Of a stretch of DNA of 64,000 nucleotides, positions 55,532-64,000 are shown one piece after another. Below the pieces are notes generated by a model. That model did no database searches. It was not told where the DNA came from and was given only the letters and a program-made list of their open reading frames with translations. The DNA is taken from positions 59,289,978-59,353,977 of the forward strand of contig CM051518.1 of NCBI GenBank assembly GCA_028015205.1. The letters run 5' to 3'. The stretch's first letter is position 1. Each line of letters opens with the position of its first letter. Made by a program: the position numbers and the translations under genes. This DNA is from Mytilisepta virgata. Taxonomy: Eukaryota > Mollusca > Bivalvia > Mytilida > Mytilidae.

Positions 55532-58500
55532 ATGGCAAGTTTTGTGAGGATCTTAGGAATATTCTTTTTACTGTTGTGCTATGTATACAAAATAACATGT
55601 GGTAAGAAACCAGTTATAAATAGAAAACATATATAAAAATTATTTTATTCTGTTCTCTTATATAATTTCTGATATTGTTCATCGATCCGTTTTTCAAAAT
55701 TCGAACTACTGTGAATAATGACTTATCAACTAGTTCATTGTTCGTCATTGCGATCGGTATTTCTTTATCTATAAATTTATCTGAAAAATGAAACATGAAC
55801 TATACATTATTCATAGTCTTTTGAATAACAAAAAAAAAAGAGATAAATGGACGTTTTTCAACATAGTAGAGCATCAAGACTCTAAATACCGATGTATGTT
55901 TCTTTTCATGACTTTCTATTTCTACACCCGGATAGAACATTACTGCTTAATCTGATAAATTTTCCCTATACAAAGAAAACTCACTCAGTATCATCTTGTT
56001 TTAGACTCTCATTTGAAACTTTTAAGATATTCGGAATGAAAACTTGTTGCAGTGATTTGTAAAACAACATCAGAATATATTTTTAAAACATCCAGGTAGA
56101 CGCACCCTCCCCCCTTTCAACATAGGCGATACTTTATCAGATATCAACATGCTGTAGATCCTTTAAATTGAAAAGGTACACATAAAATAATTATTTACAA
56201 ACCAATTAAGGCATTTCAAAAGCCCTTGAAACTATACGAATTACATTTCAGATAGAGTAGTATGTTCACGAACACGTTCTTTTACTGAATATTGTGATGA
56301 GGGTCAATGCTGTTATATGTCTAAACAATGGTACTGTAATACAGGACAAGTTGATCAGTCCAAATGTGAATCACCCGGCGGACATTTGTAAGTACAAGTC
56401 TAACAGTAGTTCTTCAAATTTCCAACAGATTGTTATATTGTATCAGCAATAATTTTAATAGGATAAAGATTTTTAAGACTGTATACTTATGAAAGTAGAT
56501 TTATTCTAAGAATCTAAGTGCATTATGGGAAATATAACCCCGGAGAAAGATAAAATTTCAACTTACTCCCTGGAAACCTAACTCCGAAATTCTTCTAACT
56601 TCTAATGGCCCAATTCTGCATCAGCCGAAACAAGTCTCTGTGTCAGTTTCATATTTTTTATGGCATTCGCTCGCTTTGGATGAATTCGCGTGATGGATCA
56701 TGGGTTCCCAACCCACAGGTCTAGAGCTGCCTAGTGCGTCCCCATATTGGGGATAGGGGAGACCTCCTTATAGGGGCAGGGCGGTTGTCAGGTCACAAGA
56801 TGAAAAGCCTGACCGCAGACAATAATGGATAACGTGTTTGAAGAATGCCATACTCACTGCATGCTAAAGACCCTTCTGTACTTTTCGAAAAATATCAATG
56901 CTAATGGCTACTGCAGAAATTTAACTAATTGGCCCCTACCAATTGCAGTGGCTGTCAAAATTTGTTCTCCTGTCTTCCGCCCCACCCCCATTTCTGAATT
57001 GTGTTGGATGTACTTTTGAACTGGCTTTTGACTGAAGATGAATGATTTTTTTCCGCTGGACGTTTAGCAAACAACAATTAATTAATGCAGTGCGGGCACA
57101 AACTCCGTAGTCCATGCTGCACGGAGACCTCTTTTAGTACTTTTGATATTCCGTTACTGTGTCTCATTGACATCTACCCTATATTATACACTTATTGACC
57201 GGGTACGAGGGGGAAAGTAAATTTATTGTCCCCGAGGTACCAGTTAGTGCTCCGTCGCGCAGCTGAGAAAAAAAAATTGTATCAAGGGGACAATTACTAT
57301 TCCCCGAATATCCATTCAGTAAATATCCACAAAACCGAGGTGAAAAGTCCGTCAATTCGAAATCCAAGGAAATGACAAAGTCATGAGAATGGAACACAAC
57401 AAACAAACGCCATAATAATACATGTATAACTAAAGGAATAAAGAAAAATACAAATAAACTAAACGAAAAGAACAAGACACAACAAAAAACTAAAGCAATA
57501 TGAACTCCCACTAAAAGCCGGGATTGACATCAGGTGCCTAGGAAATGTAACCATTTCCTGATCCGTTAACGGCACCCGTCACATTGCCAGTGTGTAAAAC
57601 CCAGTGATATGTCAAGTCTGGTGATGTGTCAATTCCATAGGGGCGTTAACTCTTACTAATGACATCTAGTCTCATTCATGAGAAACTTCGTATCGGCCAA
57701 CCAATTCGTGATTTTTGGAGTATTGAAATTAACAGAGACTGAACATAACCCTGTCTCAGAAGTTAATATGACAGCCATCTCGCCATACCGATAAATTCGC
57801 CGTAAAAATTACATGCACGACAGTAATGACTCAATTGTGAAATGTAAAGCCCATGGACTGGAGACCTTGATATTTCAATAAGAAAGATGAAGTTCACAAT
57901 CGGAAAATAAAAATTATCTTGGTAGAATCTGGTATATATCTTTGTATGGACACTTATGAAGTTTGAGTATCCATTAAATGGAAGGGAGGTTAAAATTGTC
58001 ATCACTTACAGCAATACCGAAGGATAGAACAGAAATGTGATTGACAATATCTTCATTTAATATCGTAGCATTCGTGTAAGATATCAATATCCTTCTCCTT
58101 AATCAGGAACTCAGTGTAGTGTCTTTTGCAGACAAAAACGATATTGTTTGGAGCTTTGTTAGCCGATATAATTACATAATTGTCATGAAGTTTACCGCGT
58201 TTTTCTAACTTGGGGATCCTTAAAAACGCTATCAGATTTAGGACTCCAGTTAAAAGGCTGGGCCTCAAGATATTTGGGCAATTTTGCAAGGATGTCTTCC
58301 AGTTTAGTATTAAATGCTTAGGTCACCAGTAATAACATGGCCATCGGGAGTATAAGTGAATGGAGGGATGAGCAGGAACAATCATGTGATTTGGATTTAA
58401 ACTCATCAATTTTGAGATTGCGCAATACCCTTTGCAATTGACGGAACTTTGTTTGTATCGTGCACGATATTGCCAAGGTTGGTGTCATCTTGGTCTTTGT

Positions 58501-59230
58501 TACCAAAATTAATTTGCAGGAATGAACGAAATTCTGACTCATTACCAGAATTATAGGAGTTCGTGTTTTTCATTGTTTTTTAGTTTTCTGTGTTTATTTG
58601 TTGTGGTTGGGGTTGTTCATTTGTCTTCCCGGGTTTGTCTGTCCAACGGATTACGTTTTTTCATTTGCTCCTTGCGAATAATTGTTCTAAATACTAATAG
58701 GCCTAAATACTCTATGTTGGCCAAATGTTTTATTATACCGAAAAACTACTTATGGTCAATAATTTCCAGTATTATTGACCGATCAATATCAGTGGAAACT
58801 ATTAACTGGCCAATAGCTCAAGGTTTAGAAATTATTGTTTTAATTGTTATATAGAAAGAACATACCGAGATATAATAATGCCTTTTATTTCTACCATACA
58901 TTGCAATAGGAAAGATTAATTTTCCATTTTTACACGAATCACCAATTGAAATGCAATATACGAAACATGTCCCTTCTTTCTCATTACCGTATAACTCATA
59001 AACTTTTGTCTTTAAATGTTGCATATATGTATTTACATTTTAGAGCTGGATGGGAGATTGGACTTATTGTCGGTGGGTGTTTGCTTCCTGTAGTATTAAT
59101 ATTCGGTTGTGTGTGTTTTCTGCGATGGAGGCGAAGAAAAAAAATAAAAAAACAAATGGAAAATGTGTTACAGCAACATATGGCTAATGTGTTACAGCAA
59201 CATTTGGCTAATGCAATACATCGTTACTAA
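55532..59230 (+). CDS. Array gene F: six-cysteine type I membrane protein, 3 exons, 130 aa
   Basis: Exons are 55532-55601, 56252-56387 and 59044-59230; donors GTAAGA and GTAAGT, acceptors TTTCAG and TTTTAG, phases 1 and 2. Exon 1 is a Leu-rich signal peptide. Exon 2 has C-x9-C-x4-CC-x7-C-x9-C with EYCDEGQCC and QWYC and ends SPGGH, one codon longer than in E or G. Exon 3 begins AGW, then a transmembrane helix (IGLIVGGCLLPVVLIFGCV) and RWRRRKKIKKQ. The cytosolic tail has an internal duplication of NVLQQH[ML]AN and ends AIHRY, giving the longest product. AATAAA at 59487. Intron 2 (2.7 kb) holds a minus-strand Penelope-like remnant. Best-preserved member of the E/F/G clade. Confidence 0.87.
57763..58540 (-). 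pseudogene. Penelope-like remnant in intron 2 of gene F
   Basis: The minus strand reads FKSKSHDCSCSS near 58400, then HDNYVIISANKAPNNIVFVCKR near 58150, then (after a large internal deletion) FYFPIVNFIF and HGLYISQLSHYCRACNFY near 57850. These are the N-terminal, pre-RT and C-terminal blocks of the element at 8161-10268; the catalytic RT core is missing. Inactive. Confidence 0.7.
58547..58680 (+). repeat. Retroelement 3' tail repeat
   Basis: GGAGTTCGTGTTTTTCATTG and TTGTCTTCCCGGGTTTGTCTG, the same tail as at 14950-15075 and 16660-16815. It is opposite in orientation to the adjacent Penelope-like remnant, so it is a separate insertion. Confidence 0.6.
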
Positions 59231-60348
59231 ACGATAATTGTACCGTATTCAATTTTCCAAGTCACAATTTATCAATGTGCTTTACATATGTATATGACTT
59301 CTGCAGTCTACGTTTGCTTTAATAGAGAATCTGTTCTTTTATATTGCAACTTATATCTGTTAATGATTTATTTGTATGTTGATGAAAGCTTCATTAATAT
59401 ATATTGTCTTAAACTTTAGTTTGAGTTGTTAAATGTGTGATTCAGCATTAAATTCATGTGTACAACCGCCAAATTGGGGTTTATTAAATAAAGAAGTGGA
59501 GTGGCAAACATTACTTGTAACAATTGTCCAAATAACTTCAAACAAGAACTTTGTGCGAGTTAAGCCCGTTATTTAAGACTAATATTTAAGCAAATTTAAC
59601 ATGCCGGATAAATAAATTATGAATTAATATCTGCCGGACGCAATTTTAAAAGAAAGCAAATTCCAAAATATTAGGTTCAAATTTCATGAATTTATCAAAA
59701 CAATTCTTTCCACGTTAGCTTATCCTGTGGCACAACTTCCTACAGGAAAAGCACTAAATGGCCCTGGAAACAATGGTAAAATGCTTTGTAACCGTAGATA
59801 CCAAACTAAACAAGGTATGACATTTAGCAAACAGTAACAATAAGTAAAGAAGAGACAAACATTGGAACTGTATGACCTTGCCCTTGGGATAGGCACACAT
59901 AACATGACGAACATTCTTAACAACATAAAGATCGAAGTAACAGTGGAAATTAGGAAACAACAATAGCAAAGGACTATCAATATATTGTGAATTAATATTT
60001 GTTAAAACTTTTCATGAATCTATTAAACTGATCGCCGTTTAGGCATGGAAGTTAACCCCACTCTATCACTTCAATTATGCAAGATGTTAGGTAATTAACA
60101 TTATTTGATAGAATAAACAAAAATATTATCAACGAATAATATTTTCGTTCATTTATTTTATTAATTTAAATAAAAATTAAGAAAGCATTGTTGATTACAT
60201 TTAAAAAATATCTATATATCTTGCTTCTGTCAGGTGTCATTTCATTATTGTACAGCAAACATAAACAAAATACATATATTCAATTGTAATGACATTGATG
60301 ACATATGCTAAGTGAATATTCTATCCAGATATGTTTTCTCCTATCCAG

Positions 60349-60543
60349 TACTGTAAATTCGGAAATTATTGCGATATTTATATTATTGCGATAAATACGA
60401 CAGGGTTGTAATGACAATAATTTAAATTCGCATTTTGGATTTTTTTTATATGAATGAAGCGTGATTTTTCTCAATATCGCAAAAATTAAAATCGCATTTT
60501 GGTCTGAAATGACAATATCGCAATAATTTCAGAATTTACAGTA
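60349..60543. mobile_element. MITE with 30 bp terminal inverted repeats
   Basis: TACTGTAAATTCGGAAATTA at the left end is matched in reverse complement at the right, extending through ATTGCGATATT. Terminal TA/TA fits a Tc1/mariner target duplication. 195 bp, no coding capacity. Confidence 0.75.
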
Positions 60544-60594
60544 TTCAAATATCCAATACATTTGACATTGAATTATGGAAAGGGTTTGGGGTTT

Positions 60595-60745
60595 TTAAAC
60601 AGATATATCATGTTAAGGAGGGGTATTTGCGAAAAATACCAGTCGAGAGAATGTTAAATTTCGCAAGCCGTAAGGCGAGGGAAATTCATTCTCAAGACTG
60701 GTATTTTTCGCAAATACCCCTCAAGAACATGCTATATCTGTTTAA
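60595..60745. repeat. Long perfect-type hairpin, about 150 bp
   Basis: Arms TTAAACAGATATATCATGTT and GGGGTATTTGCGAAAAATAC are matched in reverse complement by GTATTTTTCGCAAATACCCC and AACATGCTATATCTGTTTAA. The loop of about 30 bp contains CGCAAGCCGTAAGGCGAGGG. A small foldback element or MITE. Confidence 0.85.
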
Positions 60746-61821
60746 TTACACCGAATGTTAACGTACAAAACGCATTGATGATCGTGACATTACAAGCGTC
60801 CAGTCGGATATAGTATTTTTTGGCAAATACCACGGCAGAGAGGGTAAAAAAGGCATATCCTTTTTGCATATACCTCGGCGCTGTTTAAAAATGAACGATA
60901 TTCATTTGATAAAAGTAAATTGGTGAAAAATACACTGGCTATCAACCAATCAAAACCCAGGATCCTTACATAAGGTGTAATTATAAATGTTATTCAATTT
61001 GCTGATATTTTAATTAGTCCGATGTCCTAATTTTTGGAGTCTACTGAACTAAACCAATAAGTTCATATATTTGTCAATAAAACAACATCACCTTACATTA
61101 CATCAATAAATATACAAAAAAGTCGGTGGGTGAACAACATTTATCATTACTGCCTTTTCTTTCAAAGCCAATAGTGCGAACCAAACACCCTAAGTGTAAA
61201 TCCGTGAAATGTTAAAGACACTTGCAAAAACTGGTTCAGAACAAAGTACAATATTTGTAGAGAAGAACAAAGTTTCATGGTAATGCAACACATTTGATAA
61301 CGGTATATGTATTGAACATACGGACCAAAAATGAATTCCGTGTCTTTACCAAGTCAGACTATTCTTTGTTTGTGTTTTTTTAACTTTTATGTTATTTTGT
61401 TTTGTATGAGGTTCTATCGACTGGATGGCGTTGATTGATTGGTATGTGACTGTTGACTTTTCCTGTTATCCATATTGTTGTTTGTCCAATATGTTGATGT
61501 TTCTACTGCTACTGGACAATTTTGGTGGTATAAAAAAATTCCACGTTTAGTAACCTGTCTCTCTGTCTCTCTTGCCAAAATTAAAGAATTAATTAGGATT
61601 TATATCATATCATACATGAAAATTAAATTAAATGGGGGTATGCGGCAGTGTGAAAACTGTAAACTGAATTAAAAGTACAAATATTTTTGTTTATTTTACA
61701 TCAACGTCACGGAAAAACCGGATAAATCACCTTATAAAGAAAACGTTCATAAAAACAAACTGATAAACTATCGCATTCCTTTAGCACTTCTTCGATACAT
61801 AATTTAACACATGTATTAGTT

Positions 61822-61873
61822 GGGGAACGGTGAGTTCGGGTTTTATCATCCACTTTCAAAACATCAGTGCAAC
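61822..61873 (+). promoter_or_regulatory. Shared promoter-proximal motif of gene G
   Basis: GGGGAACGGTGAG, then CTTTCAAAACATCAGTGCAACATG. Also shares ACATGTATTAGTT just upstream with the E promoter region (ACATGTACTAGTT). Confidence 0.5.
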
Positions 61874-63791
61874 ATGACAATCGCAGTGGGAATCTCAGAA
61901 ATATTCTTATTACTATTTTGTTGTTTCGACGCAATAAAATGTGGTAAGAAACCAGTTAAATAGTGATGCTTTCTTCAAATATACTAAATATTATTGTTTT
62001 TGGTAAAAAAAAATCCCCTGTTTTTGAACATGTCTTAATGATAATAAATTTATTATTACCAGAATTTTTTTACTCTTAATATATGTATAGGTGTGTGCTT
62101 TTATTCTCATTTACTTTGTCTAAAAATTCGGGTGAAATATATTTAATAAATACTGTCATTATCATCTTTTTTTCAAAAACCTTTTAGCTAGTTGGAAAAA
62201 TTTTTCGTGGCTATGGTCAATACTGTTGTACTTCCTCAAACAAAGAAAAGGACACATCAGATAAGTTAGATGGAACTTTTTTATTTAAAAACATTGTATT
62301 ATTTGTTTTAGCTCTCTTTAACTTTTTTATTATTTTCTCTTTGCAGAGGTAGGTTATTTTCTCGATTAATCACCCTTTCTACCTTGGCCTTGGGGTTAGT
62401 ATTTTGGTACGACCTAATCTGAACACTCTATAAAATTATAAGAATTTTTATAAAACTCCGTTCTTAAGTACAAATATTAGTTGGAATAGTAAATCAATGA
62501 ATATGATTCCAGAAAGAGAAATATGTAAAGAAACTCGTTATCTTGAAGAATATTGTGATGAAGGTAAATGCTGTTTGATGTCAAAAACATGGTATTGTAA
62601 TACTGGACAAATCGATCAATCCAAATGTGAAACACCTAAAGATACGTAGGTATATTTCTATTTACACGATGAGTAATAGTTCAGTTTTGAGAGAAATAAA
62701 AATATCGACTACCTATTTACAGAAACATTCAACTATTCCACCACTGCTAAAAAAAATCACAGCAGCTTTAAAAATAAAAAGAAACACTATAGATTGCCAT
62801 GTTAGCTTTTATTTGGAAAATAGTGTACATGAAATGTGTTTTACCTTTTAATTTTTCGTATTCAGATGGATGGTTGAATAATTAGATAAATAAATAAATA
62901 AAAAAGCATTTGTCAAAACTTCATGATTTTGAGCAATGAAATGACTTGTGAGAACTAAAATATATAGACAAAATGGTGACAAGATTTTGTCTTGACATAG
63001 CAAAGAACTTGAAGAGCTTCATACCCGAAAAATGTTTCTTACGTATGCTATTGAACGCATTCTTTGCGGTATAATATATAGAATATGGTTCATCCACTTT
63101 TTTGTTTTGATATAATATTTTTTTTTAATCCGCCTTATCTCTTTTCTGTGGAGAACCTAATACTGAACTGAATGTCGGTTGATTCATATAAAAACAAAAT
63201 GACACGGGAAATGCGTCAGTCAACCCCCCCCCCCCCCCCAAACTTCAGACAAACATTGTATTGTGAGTTCATAAATACTAGATCCTTGCTCAATTTTTAG
63301 TAATAACTGGCAGTTTAGAATAATATTTCATTATCTTATCAAGATCTTGTTAAGAGCTTGCTATGCAGTGTTGGAGACTCTAACACGGCCTTTTTGTACT
63401 TTTTGGATTCTGTATTAGGATTGTTATCTCATTGAGGTCTACCCCATATCACGTTTTGTTTGTCATGTATACATGTAGCAAAAAGGAAGACAATCCTTTA
63501 GCATCAATACCCTCAAAAGAAATATCCCCATCTTTTCCATATAATAATGTAATTCTAGAAATATTTCTGATTATATCTCCTGTGATTTTTGTCCTTATGA
63601 ATATGTAAAATTTTCATTTACATTTTAGACCGGCGTGGCACATAGGAGTCATTGTTGGTAGCGTTGTTCTGGCTGTTATTGTGGTGATCGTTTGTTTGTA
63701 TTGCATAAGATGGCGACTGAGAAAAAGGCTAGAAAAACAATTGGCCAATGCGGCGCACCAACGTATGGTTGATGCGTTACAGCGTTTCTAG
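61874..63791 (+). CDS. Array gene G: six-cysteine type I membrane protein, 3 exons, 121 aa
   Basis: Exons are 61874-61943, 62513-62645 and 63629-63791; donors GTAAGA and GTAGGT, acceptors TTCCAG and TTTTAG, phases 1 and 2. Exon 1 is a signal peptide (IFLLLFCCF core). Exon 2 has C-x9-C-x4-CC-x7-C-x9-C with EYCDEGKCC and TWYC. Exon 3 starts PAW, then a transmembrane helix (IGVIVGSVVLAVIVVIVCLY), IRWRLRKRLEKQ and a tail ANAAHQRMVDALQRF, homologous to the F tail. AATAAA at 63963. It has the shortest introns of the array (569 and 983 bp). The GTAGGT donor of intron 2 is weaker than the others. Last array member inside this window; more may follow. Confidence 0.85.
63224..63239 (+). repeat. Poly-C tract
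   Basis: Run of about 16 C in intron 2 of gene G. Confidence 0.9.
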
Positions 63792-64000
63792 AACATTTTT
63801 GTACCTGCTTTTGTTGTTCGAAGTATTGTTTATCAATGTGTTCAACTGTACACCAGTTCGAAATATACAAGCGATTGAGAAAAAAAACTGTCTTCATTCA
63901 TAAGCTTTTCTTACTGTGTTGAAACTTATTAACTGTGTTTGTACGTTGATTAAAGTGCAATTAATAAATTTATATTAAAATTTAAAATTAAACTAAGGCG

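Larger units (their letters stand above)
59493..61820. other. Intergenic between genes F and G
   Basis: Holds two short palindromic elements, listed separately, and a retroelement-tail-like segment at 61400-61500 (GAGGTTCTATCGACTGGATGG), related to 29395-29480. No gene recognised. Confidence 0.45.

Noticed and set aside
6154..63791. The array as known mussel antimicrobial peptide genes (myticin/mytilin type)
   Set aside because: Cysteine number and spacing differ, and every member has a transmembrane helix with a basic tail instead of an acidic propeptide.

Overview
The window looks like AT-rich nuclear DNA of a bivalve mollusc, probably a mytilid. The evidence is small genes split by long introns with GT-AG borders, and a typical bivalve repeat load: Penelope-like retroelement remnants, a tRNA-derived SINE, an Ngaro/DIRS-type tyrosine-recombinase retrotransposon, Tc1 elements, MITEs and foldback repeats. 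The species assignment is inference. No rRNA gene, true tRNA gene, CRISPR array or bacterial operon was seen.

The central content is a head-to-tail array of seven paralogous three-exon genes, all on the + strand, called A to G here: A 6154-13164, B 20347-22739, C 25190-28472, D 34188-38358, E 48449-51459, F 55532-59230 and G 61874-63791. Single ORFs do not show them because each exon is only 70-190 nt. Exon 1 encodes a signal peptide, exon 2 a 43-45 residue ectodomain, and exon 3 a transmembrane helix with a short basic tail. Intron 1 is always phase 1 and intron 2 always phase 2. The ectodomain has six cysteines with the same spacing in all seven copies: C-x9-C-x4-CC-x7-C-x9-C. The predicted products are 107-130 aa type I membrane proteins. 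The layout recalls Shisa/WBP1/CYYR1-like proteins, but I cannot name the family with certainty. A, B and C share one tail type; E, F and G share another and also share a promoter-proximal motif; D is divergent.

Layout: 1-6150 has no gene but holds a 2.7 kb long inverted repeat between GA-rich minisatellites. Gene A has a Penelope-like remnant in intron 1 and duplicated intron blocks. 13.4-20.3 kb holds retroelement fragments and a tandem repeat. B and C are close relatives. 28.6-34.0 kb is repeat-rich, with a 2.1 kb terminal-inverted-repeat element holding a nested MITE. Gene D carries a Tc1 element in intron 2. 38.4-48.4 kb holds a SINE with target duplication, a MITE, a local duplication of a promoter plus first exon (one copy broken), a solo LTR and a 4.3 kb Ngaro-like element. 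Gene E follows immediately, has a frameshifted tail, and is followed by a second Tc1 copy and a 251-bp tandem array. Genes F and G end the window.

Together this is an expanding multigene family undergoing birth-and-death evolution, with broken first exons, shifted C-termini and many insertions into introns and promoters. All splice sites were inferred by eye from conserved phase and consensus; no transcript data were available.
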